A stretch of DNA of 41,865 nt. Source: Streptomyces sp. A1136 (GTDB taxonomy: Bacteria > Actinomycetota > Actinomycetes > Streptomycetales > Streptomycetaceae). Each line of letters opens with the position of its first letter. Position 1 is the first letter of the stretch. Position numbers and translations under genes: made by a program. Positions 32,404 through 40,949 of the stretch are shown here, piece by piece. The notes under the pieces are model-generated. The model did not search any database. It was given only the letters and a program-made list of their open reading frames with translations, and was not told the DNA's origin. The stretch lies in NCBI RefSeq assembly GCF_004795055.1, contig NZ_SSBJ01000049.1:1-41865 (forward strand), read 5' to 3'.

Positions 32404-32739
32404 GTGAGCAGCGACTACCCATTTGCCGACGGGCACAACCTCGTCTGGGACCTGACCGGTTTCGGAGCCGACGAGGAGATGGTCGAGTCCGTCACCCTGA
32501 CCCGGGACCAGTTCCTGCTGGTACGGCACCTGTTCGTGTCGGTCGACGACCCCTGGATGGTGGCGGGCGAGTACCGCGTGGCGCCGGGCCTGTGGCCCCA
32601 CCTGCGTCGGGCCGTCCCGGGTCTCGGCTTCCAGCGTGACGCGGACTACTACCTCGGCGCCCGTCAGGCCTTGCCTGACGGGCGTTTTTGGCGTCCAGCG
32701 GTCGGTGTGACCGCCCCGGGGCCCATTCCGCCGCCCTAG
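32404..32739 (+). CDS. Small hypothetical protein; terminator hairpin inside 3' end
   Basis: A 111-residue protein from GTG 32404: SDYPFADGHNLVWDLTGFG, then SVTLTRDQFLLVRHLFVSVDDPWMVAGEY. I do not recognise the family; it looks globular and cytosolic. The last third is odd. A textbook intrinsic terminator (12-bp stem plus TTTTT, 32658-32689) lies within the reading frame, and the residues after it (WRPAVGVTAPGPIPPP) look non-conserved. Either the protein normally ends earlier and a mutation removed the stop, or transcription often stops before the 3' end. Confidence 0.6.
   Translation: MSSDYPFADGHNLVWDLTGFGADEEMVESVTLTRDQFLLVRHLFVSVDDPWMVAGEYRVAPGLWPHLRRAVPGLGFQRDADYYLGARQALPDGRFWRPAVGVTAPGPIPPP
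32658..32689 (+). terminator. Intrinsic terminator with T tract
   Basis: CGCCCGTCAGGC pairs perfectly with GCCTGACGGGCG around a CTT loop, then TTTTT. It is the only hairpin in the window with a clear T run, yet it lies within the annotated frame 32404-32739. Confidence 0.85.
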
Positions 32740-32841
32740 AGGCCGGACGCCGGAGTGGGGGCGGCCCCCGGCGGCCGGCGTGGCCGGATGTGACAGAACG
32801 GCGTCATTGCCGTCATCCGGGGGCCGGGTGACGATGGGGTC

Positions 32842-33825
32842 ATGTCCACCGCCCGCCGCGTCGTCATCGCGGTCTTCCCCGATGTCGACCTCCTCGACGT
32901 CACCGGTCCGGCCGAGGTGTTCGCGCTCGCCAACCGGGAGACCGGGGGGCGGGCCGGCTACCGGGTGGAGCTCGCGGGGCCGTCCGAGGGGCTGGTGACC
33001 ACGTCGGCCGGGGTGCGGCTGGTCGCGGACCTCGCGTTCGACGAGGTGGACGGGGCACTGGACACGCTGCTGGTGCCCGGCGCCGTGGACGCGCACCCGG
33101 ACGGGCCGGTCGCCCGGATCGACCGGGAGGTGGTGGCGTGGCTGGGGAGGGTCGCGCCGCTCGCCCGGCGGGTGGCCTCGGTGTGCGTGGGTGCGCACCT
33201 GCTGGCCGCGGCAGGGCTGCTGGACGGGAAGACGGTCACCACCCACTGGTCGACCGCGGCCCAACTGGCGGCCGACCACCCTGCGGTGACCGTCGACCCC
33301 GACCCGATCTTCGTGCGGTGCGGGAACGTGTGGACCGGGGCCGGGATCAGTGCGTGCATGGATCTCGCGCTGGCCCTGGTGGCCGACGACCTGGGGGAGG
33401 AGGTGGCGCTGGCGGTGGCGCGGCAACTGGTCATGTACCTCAAGCGGCAGGGCGGCCAGAGCCAGTTCTCCGTCCCGCTCAGCAGGCCGGCCGCCTCCCG
33501 CAGGGACATCGACGAACTGCGGACCTACATCGCCGAACACGTGGACGGCGATCTGTCCGCCGCGGCCCTCGCGGCACGGATGTGCCTCAGCGAGCGGCAC
33601 TTCGCGCGGGTGTTCCGCCAGGAGACCGGCACGACCGCCGCCGCGTACGTCGAGGCCGCCAGGGTGGAGGTCGCCCGTCGCCTGTTGGAGGGCACCGACC
33701 GGCCGCTGGAGCAGGTCGCGGCCGCCAGCGGGCTGGGCTCGGTGGAAACCCTCCACCGGGCGCTGCGCAAGCAGATCGGCGCCACCCCGGCGGCCTACCG
33801 CCGCCGCTTCCGCGTCTCTCTCTGA
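32842..33825 (+). CDS. GlxA-family AraC-type transcriptional regulator
   Basis: A 327-residue regulator with an N-terminal DJ-1/PfpI-like domain (about residues 5-180: VVIAVFPDVDLLDVTGPAEVF, SVCVGAHLLAAAGLLDGK with the nucleophile-elbow Cys) and a C-terminal AraC pair of helix-turn-helix motifs (about 225-325: DLSAAALAARMCLSERHFARVF and EQVAAASGLGSVETLHRALRKQ). These proteins sense small molecules and commonly control an adjacent hydrolase or amidase gene. The isochorismatase-like gene starts 80 bp downstream in the same direction and is the likely target (inference). Confidence 0.93.
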   Translation: MSTARRVVIAVFPDVDLLDVTGPAEVFALANRETGGRAGYRVELAGPSEGLVTTSAGVRLVADLAFDEVDGALDTLLVPGAVDAHPDGPVARIDREVVAWLGRVAPLARRVASVCVGAHLLAAAGLLDGKTVTTHWSTAAQLAADHPAVTVDPDPIFVRCGNVWTGAGISACMDLALALVADDLGEEVALAVARQLVMYLKRQGGQSQFSVPLSRPAASRRDIDELRTYIAEHVDGDLSAAALAARMCLSERHFARVFRQETGTTAAAYVEAARVEVARRLLEGTDRPLEQVAAASGLGSVETLHRALRKQIGATPAAYRRRFRVSL

Positions 33826-33905
33826 CGGACCACCGCGTCTCTTCCCGACGGACCGGCACGCCCGCGCCGGTCCGGTGCCTACCCCTACACCCAAGGAGCT
33901 TCGCC

Positions 33906-34508
33906 ATGACCGCTTCCACCAGCCTTCGGGGCCTGACCGGCCTCGACGACGGGCTGCCGCGCCTCGCCGACACCACCCTCGTGATGATCGACTTCCAGAA
34001 CACCTACCGCACCGGTGTGATGGCCCTCGAAGGAGCCGAGCAGGCCCTCGCCGCCGGGGCCCGGCTCTTGGGGGCGGCACGCGCCGCCGGGATTCCCGTC
34101 GTGCACGTCGTCAACGACGGCGGTGAGGGCAGCCCGTACGACATCCGCGCGGAGATCGGCGCGATCAGCGACGAGGTCGCCCCGATCGAGGGCGAGCCGG
34201 TGGTGGTCAAGCGGGTGCCCAACGCCTTCCACGAGACCGGGCTGGACAAGACGCTGCGCGAGGTGGGCGCCGGCAAGGAGCTGGTGCTCGCCGGGTTCAT
34301 GACGCACATGTGCGTCACCTTCACGGCCGAGGGCGCCTTCCACCGCGGCTACCGTCCCACCGTCGTCGCCGAGGCCACGGCCACCCGGGCGCTGACCGGC
34401 CCGGACGGGTCCGTGGTGCCCGCCGCCGCGCTCCGGACGGCCGCGCTGACGACGATCGGGGACCTCTTCGGCGTGGTCGCCCCCACCGTCGCGGACCTCA
34501 CCGAATAA
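33906..34508 (+). CDS. Isochorismatase/cysteine hydrolase family protein
   Basis: A 200-residue alpha/beta hydrolase of the isochorismatase-like (nicotinamidase) superfamily. The catalytic triad can be read as Asp in TTLVMIDFQNTY, Lys in VVVKRVPNAFHETGL and Cys in LAGFMTHMCVTFTA, followed by GYRPTVVAEATATRA. With Cys rather than Gly at the third position it is probably a thiol hydrolase acting on an amide, not a true isochorismatase. AAGGAG precedes ATG 33906. It follows the GlxA regulator. Confidence 0.92.
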   Translation: MTASTSLRGLTGLDDGLPRLADTTLVMIDFQNTYRTGVMALEGAEQALAAGARLLGAARAAGIPVVHVVNDGGEGSPYDIRAEIGAISDEVAPIEGEPVVVKRVPNAFHETGLDKTLREVGAGKELVLAGFMTHMCVTFTAEGAFHRGYRPTVVAEATATRALTGPDGSVVPAAALRTAALTTIGDLFGVVAPTVADLTE

Positions 34509-34547
34509 CAGGTGCCCCCCGGCGCGCGGCCGCGTAGCGTCGCCCGC

Positions 34548-34961
34548 GTGCCCCGTAAGCAGAAGAACTCCCGCCGATTGGTCGTCGACGGGCGCGTGTA
34601 CCTGTGGCGGACCCGCCACAGCCACCGCGCGCCGGGCGGCGGCCGGTCCGCGGGCTGCCGTCAGACCCTCACGTTGACCCCGCACCCGGTCGGCACGGGC
34701 GCCGCGCTGCGCATCGTGTTCGCCTCGGGTCCGGACCGCTTCGTCCCGGGTGGGGCCTACGTCGGCTCCGGGGACGTGGGCTACGTCCGGGGGGCCTCGC
34801 TGAACCTGCACGAGCCGGGCGCCGTCCGGGCGTTGCTCGACGTGGCGACGGCCGGCGGCCGGCTGCCGGGGGACCGCCGGCCGGTGGAGCTCGACGGCTG
34901 GACCCTGCTGGAGGCGGCGGTAGCCGCGCGGGCGGGGGACGCCGACCCCGCGAGCCCGTAG
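34548..34961 (+). CDS. Hypothetical protein
   Basis: A 137-residue protein from GTG 34548; the upstream part of the frame (from 34512) is Pro/Arg-rich and unlikely to be coding. RRLVVDGRVYLWRTRHSHR, QTLTLTPHPVGTGAALRIVF and PGAVRALLDVATAGG suggest a small beta-rich domain followed by a helix, reminiscent of conserved Streptomyces hypothetical proteins. No catalytic motif is visible. It follows the isochorismatase gene by 39 bp and converges with the PAP2 gene. Confidence 0.65.
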   Translation: MPRKQKNSRRLVVDGRVYLWRTRHSHRAPGGGRSAGCRQTLTLTPHPVGTGAALRIVFASGPDRFVPGGAYVGSGDVGYVRGASLNLHEPGAVRALLDVATAGGRLPGDRRPVELDGWTLLEAAVAARAGDADPASP

Positions 34962-34989
34962 GCCGACGGGACCCGGTGCGGCCCGCGGG

Positions 34990-35595
34990 TCACGCCGCGG
35001 CCAGGAGCGGGCGGAGCGGGCCCGCGGCCAGGCGCGCGGTGAGGGCCGGGGCGTGGCGGCGGACGGCGCCGGCCGCCGCGGCGGCCACGACGGCGCCGAC
35101 GAGGAAGCCGGCGAGTACGTCGTGGGGGTAGTGCACGCCCACCCAGACCCTGGATGCGGCCATGAGGACCGCCGCGGCCAGGGCGACGCCGCCGAGCCGC
35201 CGTGACACGTAGAACAGCGCCACGGCGGCCGCGGCGGCGAGCGCGGAATGGTTGCTGGGGAACGACCAGTCGCCGGGCGCCGGACAGGCTTCCAGGGTGG
35301 CGACCCCGAAGGTCCGGCACGGCCGGTCCTCGCGGACCGCGAGCTTGAGCAGGGCGTCCACCCCGAAGGCGGCCAGGGTGATCAGGGGAACCGCGAGGGC
35401 GGTGACCGCCGCCGGGGTCCCCGCCCGGCGGGCCTGCCACCAGCCGGCCAGCATCAGCACGGCGAAGAGCGCGAGACCGTAGGCCGACCAGGCGGTTGTC
35501 AGGGAGTTGAGCCAGCCCGGCGCCCGGTGGGCGGCGTCGATGACATCGACGTAGGCCGAGCCGTCGATGTGCGAGCCGTCGTACGCGAGGGTCAT
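34990..35595 (-). CDS. PAP2-family phosphatase (membrane)
   Basis: A 201-residue integral membrane phosphatase. The three signature motifs are present: KLAVREDRPCR (K-x6-R-P), PSNHSALAAA (PSGH-like, here with Asn in place of Gly), and SRVWVGVHYPHDVLAG (S-R-x5-H-x3-D) with the catalytic His. Five to six hydrophobic segments frame them. Relatives dephosphorylate undecaprenyl or phosphatidyl phosphates on the outer face. The ATG at 35595 overlaps the stop of the DedA gene by one base (TGATG), so the two are one operon and translationally coupled. Confidence 0.92.
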   Translation of the reverse strand: MTLAYDGSHIDGSAYVDVIDAAHRAPGWLNSLTTAWSAYGLALFAVLMLAGWWQARRAGTPAAVTALAVPLITLAAFGVDALLKLAVREDRPCRTFGVATLEACPAPGDWSFPSNHSALAAAAAVALFYVSRRLGGVALAAAVLMAASRVWVGVHYPHDVLAGFLVGAVVAAAAAGAVRRHAPALTARLAAGPLRPLLAAA

Positions 35596-36275
35596 CAAGC
35601 GGTTCCGTTCTGGTGCTTGCGGGCCCGCCGGGAACGGAGCACTTCGATGGCGAGGGGCAGCAGGGACACGGCGACGACCAGGGCGACGATCGGCAGCAGG
35701 TACCGGTCGACGTTCGGGATGGAGGAGCCGAGCGCGTACCCGGCGAGGACCAGACCGACCGTCCAGACGAGACCGCCGACGACCTGCCACAGGGTGAAGA
35801 CGCCGGCCGGCACCTTCAGGGCCCCGGCGAGCGGGTTGAGGACCGTACGCACCACGGGCACGAAACGGGCCAGGACGATCGCCTTGGCGTGCCCGTACTT
35901 GGCGAGGAACTCCTCCGCGCGCTCCGCGCCCTCGTGGAGGCGCTTGGAACGGCTGCGTTCCAGGAGGGCTCCGCCGCCGCGCCGGCCGATCAGGTAGCCG
36001 GCCTGGGCGCCGACCAGTGCCCCGACCGCCGAGGCGAGCAGTACCAGGGGCAGCGAGAGGCGCGGCTCGCCCTCCGCGCTCCCGGCGCACAACAGACCGG
36101 CCGTGAACAGCAGCGAGTCACCGGGCAGGAAGAAGCCGATCAGCAACCCCGTCTCCGCGAACATCACCACCGCGATGCCGACGATGCCGAAGGTGGCCAG
36201 GAGGGAATGCGCGTCGAGCAGGTTGACCGCGAGGTCGTTCGCGGCGGGGACGGCCAAGGAGGTGACAACGGCCAT
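35595..36275 (-). CDS. DedA family (SNARE-associated type) membrane protein
   Basis: A 226-residue polytopic protein. The DedA hallmarks are visible: FAETGLLIGFFLPGDSLLFTAG (E and F-x-P-G-D-S/T), GALVGAQAGYLIGRRGG, and VLARFVPVVRTVLNPLAGALKV (R-F-x-P-x-x-R). DedA proteins recycle or flip lipid carriers such as undecaprenyl phosphate, which agrees with the coupled PAP2 phosphatase. GAGAGG lies 8 bases before ATG 36275. Divergent from the BlaI/M56 operon. Confidence 0.93.
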   Translation of the reverse strand: MAVVTSLAVPAANDLAVNLLDAHSLLATFGIVGIAVVMFAETGLLIGFFLPGDSLLFTAGLLCAGSAEGEPRLSLPLVLLASAVGALVGAQAGYLIGRRGGGALLERSRSKRLHEGAERAEEFLAKYGHAKAIVLARFVPVVRTVLNPLAGALKVPAGVFTLWQVVGGLVWTVGLVLAGYALGSSIPNVDRYLLPIVALVVAVSLLPLAIEVLRSRRARKHQNGTA

Positions 36276-36350
36276 GGAGGGGGCCTCTCATTGGGTTCGT
36301 GACGGATGCGCGCAGCCGGAAGCCGGGCGCCGGGGGGAACATCCGGTCGA

Positions 36351-36385
36351 CTACAATCCCGTAGACGGTCTACGGCACTGTAGAC
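36351..36385. promoter_or_regulatory. BlaI-type operator array
   Basis: Overlapping dyads built from GTAGAC/GTCTAC: CTAC-AATCCC-GTAG (36351-36364), GTAGAC-G-GTCTAC (36361-36373) and GTCTAC-GGCACT-GTAGAC (36368-36385). It ends 23 bp before the BlaI start. TAC/GTA dyads are typical of BlaI/MecI operators, so autoregulation is likely. Confidence 0.8.
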
Positions 36386-36408
36386 GATCGCGAGGCGGGG
36401 AGAGGGCG

Positions 36409-36780
36409 ATGAGCGGGTCGACGGCCGACCGCAGGCCGGCGGGGGAGCTGGAGGCGAGTGTCCTCGCCGCGCTGTGGGCGGCGAAAGCACCCCAGACGGC
36501 CGCGCAGGTGCAAAGGACCCTGACGGCGGACCTGGCGCGCACGACGGTGACGACCATCCTGTCCCGCCTCCACGAGAAGGGGACCGTCGCCCGGGAGCGC
36601 TCCGGCCGCGGCTACGCCTACTTCCCCGTGCGGGACGCCCACGGCCTCACGGCCCGGCGCATGCACCACGAGCTCGACAAGGACAGCGACCGCGAGACCG
36701 TCCTCGCGCGGTTCGTCTCCGAGCTGAGCCCCGACGACGAGCGCGTCCTACGGGAACTGCTGGACGGCGGCGGGCAGTGA
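36409..36780 (+). CDS. BlaI/MecI/CopY family transcriptional repressor
   Basis: A 123-residue winged-helix repressor: LEASVLAALWAAKAPQTAAQVQ, then DLARTTVTTILSRLHEKGTVARERSGRGYAYFPV (the recognition helix and wing, about residues 42-75), with a C-terminal dimerisation helix. BlaI proteins are normally inactivated by proteolysis started by a membrane M56 peptidase. That partner is encoded immediately downstream with a 4-base overlap (GTGA). ATG 36409 follows GGGGAGAGGG. Confidence 0.94.
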   Translation: MSGSTADRRPAGELEASVLAALWAAKAPQTAAQVQRTLTADLARTTVTTILSRLHEKGTVARERSGRGYAYFPVRDAHGLTARRMHHELDKDSDRETVLARFVSELSPDDERVLRELLDGGGQ

Positions 36781-37712
36781 TCACCGGCCTGCTCGCCTCC
36801 CTGCTGCTGCCCTTCGCCGCGCCGCCCCTCGCCCGCTGGGCCGCGCCCCGGCTGCGCCCGTCGGTCGCCCTGTGGGCGCTGACCGGCACCGCGTGCGTCC
36901 TCGCGGTCGGCCGGCTCGCCGCACTCGGGGGCCTGCTGCTCACCGGGGCGCTCGGCGTGTCGGCACTAGCGCGCCTCGGCCACCTGGTCCACCCGCTCGA
37001 CGTCGCGCCCGCCCTCGCCGATCCCGCGGCCGCGCTGGCCGTCGGCGCCCTGTCGCTCTGCGCGTACGGGATCGCCCGCTCGGTGCTCCGCCAACTCCGC
37101 CACTACCGCCGCGCTCGCGAGCAGGTGCGCTGGGCCACCCAGGCCGGTGACCTCAGCATCCTGGACCGGCCCGACCCGGACGCCTACGCACTGCCCGGGA
37201 ACCCGGGGCGCGTCGTGGTGACCTCCGGCATGCTCCGGGCCCTGGACGGGCCCGAGCGCGAGGCCCTGCTCGCCCACGAACGCGCCCACCTGACCGGCCG
37301 CCACCACTGGTTCCTCGCCGCCGCCGATCTCGCCGCGCGCTGCCACCCCGCCCTGCGGGCCGTGCGCGACGCCATCGCCCTCACCGTGGAGCGGGTCGCC
37401 GACGAGGCCGCGGCGGCCGCAACCGGCGACCGCCGGCTCATCGCGCGGGCCATCGGCCGGGCCGCGCTGGCCGGGCACGGAGCGTCGGGCGCGGTGCGTC
37501 CGGCCTTCGCCGCCCGCGCCGTCGGCGGCCCGGTCCCGCAACGCGTCCGGGCACTGCTGCACCCCCCGACGGCGCGACCGCTCGCGGCAGCGGCGGCGGC
37601 CTGCCTGCTGGTGGCCCTGGCGGCGGGAACCACCGTCACCACCGGCGTGGGGCTGGACCTCCTGCACCGCGACGTGGAGGTCGCCCAGGGCGAGGCACCG
37701 GCCGCCCGCTGA
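36777..37712 (+). CDS. M56 family membrane zinc metallopeptidase
   Basis: A 311-residue membrane peptidase from GTG 36777, overlapping the BlaI stop. Three N-terminal hydrophobic helices (about residues 3-105) precede the cytosolic catalytic domain with the zinc motif LLAHERAHLTG (HExxH, about residues 166-170); a downstream Glu in VERVADEAAAAA is a candidate third ligand. A final helix (about 267-287) precedes a short tail. Unlike BlaR1 it has no penicillin-binding sensor domain, so the signal is unknown. It is presumed to cleave or trigger cleavage of the BlaI partner. Confidence 0.92.
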   Translation: MITGLLASLLLPFAAPPLARWAAPRLRPSVALWALTGTACVLAVGRLAALGGLLLTGALGVSALARLGHLVHPLDVAPALADPAAALAVGALSLCAYGIARSVLRQLRHYRRAREQVRWATQAGDLSILDRPDPDAYALPGNPGRVVVTSGMLRALDGPEREALLAHERAHLTGRHHWFLAAADLAARCHPALRAVRDAIALTVERVADEAAAAATGDRRLIARAIGRAALAGHGASGAVRPAFAARAVGGPVPQRVRALLHPPTARPLAAAAAACLLVALAAGTTVTTGVGLDLLHRDVEVAQGEAPAAR

Positions 37713-37748
37713 CTTCCGCCCGGGCGCCGGTCACCTCCGACGGGACCG

Positions 37749-38609
37749 TCAGAGGTACCGGGCGAAGTCGTCCAGGGTGCGGAGCACCTCCGCCTCCGCG
37801 GCCGGCGGCAGTTGCAGCACGACCTCCTCGATCCCGAGGTCCGCGTAGTGGGCCAGCTTCCCCGGGTTGGGGCGGACGGCGTACGGGACCACCTGGAGGG
37901 TCTTCGGGTCGCGGCCCGCCTCCTCCCACGCGCGGCGCAGCGCCGGGAGGGACTCGCCGAGACCGCCGCCGCCGATGGGCAGCCAGCCGTCGGATTGCCC
38001 GGCGACGGCCGCGAAGAGCTTCGGGCCGGCGGCGCCCCCGATGAGCGTGCGCGGCCCGTGCAGCAGAGCGCCGGGGCCCAGTTCACGGGCCGGGCGGACC
38101 GGCTTGGGGTGGGCCAGGCTGGCCCGGACGGAGCCGAAGGCGCCCTCGTAAGGGGTGGGTTCGGGGGACCACAGGGCCCGCATCAAGGCCAGGCGGTCCC
38201 GGACCAGTTCGCGCCGGGTCCGCCACTCGACACCGTGGTCGGCGGCCTCCTCCACGTTCCAGCCGTAGCCGACGCCGAGGGTGAGGCGGCCGCCGGAGAG
38301 GTGGTCCAGCGTGGCGGCCTGCTTCGCGAGCACGATCGGGTCGTGCTGCGCGACCAGGGTGATCCCGGTGCCGAGGTGCAGCCGCTCGGTGACCGCGCAG
38401 GCCTGACCGAGCGCCACGAAGGGGTCGAGGGTGCGCCCGTACTCCTCGGGCAGTTCGCCGCCCATCGGCGCGGGGGTGTCGCGGGCGACGGGGATGTGCG
38501 TGTGCTCGGGGAGGTAGAGGCCGGCGAAGCCGCGCTCCTCCAGGGCCCGGGCCAGGCGGGTGGGGGTGATGGTGCGGTCGGTGAGGAAGATGGTCGTGGC
38601 GATCCGCAT
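37749..38609 (-). CDS. LLM-class F420-dependent oxidoreductase
   Basis: A 286-residue luciferase-like protein of the TIGR03619 type. MRIATTIFLTDRTITPTRLA begins the barrel; then GFAGLYLPEHTHIPV, TLDHLSGGRLTLGVGYGWNVEE and WLPIGGGGLGESLPALRRAW. These features are typical of F420-binding members. ATG 38609 is preceded by GGAGG. No copy of the 15-bp operator lies upstream, so unlike the other two LLM genes this one is probably outside the regulon. Converges with the M56 gene over 36 bp. Confidence 0.9.
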   Translation of the reverse strand: MRIATTIFLTDRTITPTRLARALEERGFAGLYLPEHTHIPVARDTPAPMGGELPEEYGRTLDPFVALGQACAVTERLHLGTGITLVAQHDPIVLAKQAATLDHLSGGRLTLGVGYGWNVEEAADHGVEWRTRRELVRDRLALMRALWSPEPTPYEGAFGSVRASLAHPKPVRPARELGPGALLHGPRTLIGGAAGPKLFAAVAGQSDGWLPIGGGGLGESLPALRRAWEEAGRDPKTLQVVPYAVRPNPGKLAHYADLGIEEVVLQLPPAAEAEVLRTLDDFARYL

Positions 38610-38757
38610 GGGTGATGGCACCTCCGAGACGTCGGGCGGCCAACGTACGGCCCCCGCGCCCCCGCGCGACACCCCGGAGCACGAGCCGCGCCGCCCGGCG
38701 CCGCACCGCCCCGGCGGGCCCGTCGCCGACAGGGGCGGGGCCTGCGGCCCGTCCGCA

Positions 38758-39612
38758 TCAGTGCAGCGGCTGACGCGATTCCGCGCGGACCTTGAGGGTG
38801 GTTTCGGCCATCCGGTCGAGGTCGATGGAGGCGGGGTCTTGAAGGGCGGTCGCGGCGGTGACCACGGCGACCGTGGCGGCCGTGTTGGCGTCCGCCCAGG
38901 CGCACATGGGGAAGGGGACCTTGGTGCCGTTCTGCAGGGAGGTCAGCACCTGGCAGGTCAGGGTGATGTCCGAGCCGGTCGGGGTGATGTCCCTCGGGGG
39001 GACCGCCTGCCCGGCGCCGTCGCCCTCCTGGGCGCCCGCGATCATCTTGCGCCGGGAGTCCGCAGGGTCCTTGAACCGGCCGTACATGCCGGAGATGGCG
39101 AGGACGCCGGGGTCGGTGGCGGAGTCGGCGGTGGCGTACTGGGCGACCACCGGCTTCGGGTCGCGGACCTTGGGGTCGTAGCCGCCGTCGATGATCTCCT
39201 TGTCCTTGGTCCCGGACGCGTCCTGCGACAGCCGGTGCGTGCCGCTCAGCATCGTCTTCGGCACCGTCAGCCGGTACTCGGCGGCCGGGAACCCGGCCCC
39301 GCTCACGACGGCTCCCGCCCGGGCGACCCGGTTCACCACGAACCCCGCGACGAACAGCCCGCCCAGGGGGATCGTGACGACGGCGATCACGATCCCGGCC
39401 CGGCTCTTGCGCGGCGGCGGCCCCATCGGCAGCGGCCCCGTCGGCGCCGGTCCCACCGGCGGCCCCAGGGCGCCTGGCCGGGGTACGGCTGCGGCGGGTG
39501 GGGCGGGCCCGGGTACCCCTGCTGTTGCGGATAGGGCCGGCCGCCGGGCGGGCTCGGGTACTGCGGGTCCGTACGGACCCGGGGAGTGCGGGGGCGGAGG
39601 CGGCATGCTCAT
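38758..39612 (-). CDS. Single-pass membrane protein with Pro-rich N-terminus
   Basis: A 284-residue protein. A proline-rich cytosolic stretch (about residues 3-66) is followed by a basic stop-transfer pattern (PPRKSRAG) and one helix (IVIAVVTIPLGGLFVAGFVV, about 73-92). The extracytoplasmic domain (about 95-284) has AEYRLTVPKTMLSGTHRLSQ and a Cys pair (LTCQVLT, MCAWAD). This layout is common in Streptomyces membrane-anchored proteins of unknown function. The second in-frame ATG (39606) is an alternative start. It is transcribed with the ADP-ribosylglycohydrolase 34 bp upstream, or alone. Confidence 0.78.
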   Translation of the reverse strand: MSMPPPPPHSPGPYGPAVPEPARRPALSATAGVPGPAPPAAAVPRPGALGPPVGPAPTGPLPMGPPPRKSRAGIVIAVVTIPLGGLFVAGFVVNRVARAGAVVSGAGFPAAEYRLTVPKTMLSGTHRLSQDASGTKDKEIIDGGYDPKVRDPKPVVAQYATADSATDPGVLAISGMYGRFKDPADSRRKMIAGAQEGDGAGQAVPPRDITPTGSDITLTCQVLTSLQNGTKVPFPMCAWADANTAATVAVVTAATALQDPASIDLDRMAETTLKVRAESRQPLH

Positions 39613-39646
39613 GATCGGAAAGCCACTTCACCCCACCGACACCCCG

Positions 39647-40867
39647 TCAGCCGCGCGGATAGCGCGAGAGCCAGCCCGGCGCGGAGGCGGAGGGGCCGTG
39701 CAGGGCGGGTCCCTGCGTCATCTCCAGCGCGAAGTCGTCGGCCAGCTCCAGGATCGTGGCGCGGCCCTCCACGTCGGCCAGCCAGGCGGCCGGCAGGGCC
39801 GTCTCCCCGTGCAGGGCGCCGAGCAGCGCCCCGCACAGGGCGCCGGTGACGGTCGAGTCCCCGCCGTGGTTGACGGCGAGCCGCAGCCCGTGCGGGACGT
39901 CCTCGGCGACCAGGGCGCAGTACACGGCGACGGCGAGCGTGTCGTCGGCGTCACGGCCGTCCCCCGGGGAGAGGGACTCCACCATCTTGGGGCTCGGCTC
40001 CCCCTGCGTGGCGGCCGAGACCGCGCGGCGCAGGGCGTCGGTGACCGGCTGGTGGGAGGGGCGGCCCCCGAGCAGGCCGAGGGCGCGCTGCACGGCGACG
40101 TCCAGCGCATCACCCCGGGTCAGGCCGTGGACGATCACGGCGAAGGCTCCGGCGGACAGGTACGCGGTGGGGTGCCCGTGGCTCTGGGTCGCGCATTCGA
40201 CCGCGAGTTGGAGGACGAGGGCCGGTTCCCAACCGACCAGCAGGCCGAACGGGGCCGAGCGCGCGGTCGCGGCGGCGTCCCGGGCGGTGGGGTTCTTCGG
40301 CTGGTCGGGCGTGCCGAGCTTGTCGTCGGCGAAGCCGGTCATGCAGGCGCGGTCGGGGCCGCGGCGGGCGTAGAGCCACTCCTGCTGCGCGAGCCAGCCG
40401 TTGTCCTCGCGCCGCTCGTCGGGGCCCCAGTCGTGCTGGGTCGCGGCCCAACGAAGGTAGGCCCGGTGGACGTCGGTCGGCGGGTGCCAGCCGCCGGTGT
40501 CGCGGCGTACGTGGGCCCGGATCAGCCCGTCGACGGTGAAGAGCGCGAGCTGCGTCGAGGCGGTGACGGTGCCCCGGCGGCCGTAGGCCGGGGCCGGTTC
40601 GGTCAGGCCGGCCAAGCCGTGCGTCTCGCGGATGCCGTCGAGGGAGAGGCCGGCGACGGGCGCGCCGAGGGCGTCGCCGATCGCGGAGCCGAGCAGGGTG
40701 CCGCGGACCCGGCTGCGGAAGTCCTGCTGTTCGGTCCGTCCCCAGAACGCGGTGGAGGTGGCGCTGGAGGTGACGGCGGCCGTCGGCGCCGCCGCGGGTA
40801 CGGACGGGCCGGTGCCGGCAGGGGCCGCCGCGTCCGGGGCCGTAGGCGTCGCTGTGCTCGTGTCCAT
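39647..40867 (-). CDS. ADP-ribosylglycohydrolase family protein
   Basis: A 406-residue protein from ATG 40867 (GGGGGGAAA upstream). A disordered Ala/Thr/Pro tail (about 1-45) precedes the all-helical catalytic domain: FRSRVRGTLLGSAIGDALGAPV, TQLALFTVDGLI (metal-binding T-x(4)-T/D region), GRDADDTLAVAVYCAL, and NHGGDSTVTGALCGALLGALHG with the C-terminal Asp/Thr metal ligands. Such Mg-dependent enzymes remove ADP-ribose from proteins (as in DraG or ARH3) or act on crystallin-like substrates. The partner ADP-ribosyltransferase is not visible here. Confidence 0.93.
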   Translation of the reverse strand: MDTSTATPTAPDAAAPAGTGPSVPAAAPTAAVTSSATSTAFWGRTEQQDFRSRVRGTLLGSAIGDALGAPVAGLSLDGIRETHGLAGLTEPAPAYGRRGTVTASTQLALFTVDGLIRAHVRRDTGGWHPPTDVHRAYLRWAATQHDWGPDERREDNGWLAQQEWLYARRGPDRACMTGFADDKLGTPDQPKNPTARDAAATARSAPFGLLVGWEPALVLQLAVECATQSHGHPTAYLSAGAFAVIVHGLTRGDALDVAVQRALGLLGGRPSHQPVTDALRRAVSAATQGEPSPKMVESLSPGDGRDADDTLAVAVYCALVAEDVPHGLRLAVNHGGDSTVTGALCGALLGALHGETALPAAWLADVEGRATILELADDFALEMTQGPALHGPSASAPGWLSRYPRG

Positions 40868-40949
40868 GCTGTTTCCCCCCAGGCTTTGGCGCGCACTGTA
40901 GTGGACAGGTTCGGTCGAACCCGGACGGTATGCGTCAGGTCGCGCAGAA

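Noticed and set aside
32661..32682. CCGTCAGG...CCTGACGG resembles the regulon operator
   Set aside because: The arms are in the reverse order (CGTCAG then CTGACG) and are followed by TTTTT, so it is a terminator hairpin, not an operator.
37737..37755. CGACG-GGAC-CGTCAG near-match to the operator
   Set aside because: Spacer of four instead of three, arm mismatch, and a position between convergent gene ends where no promoter is expected.
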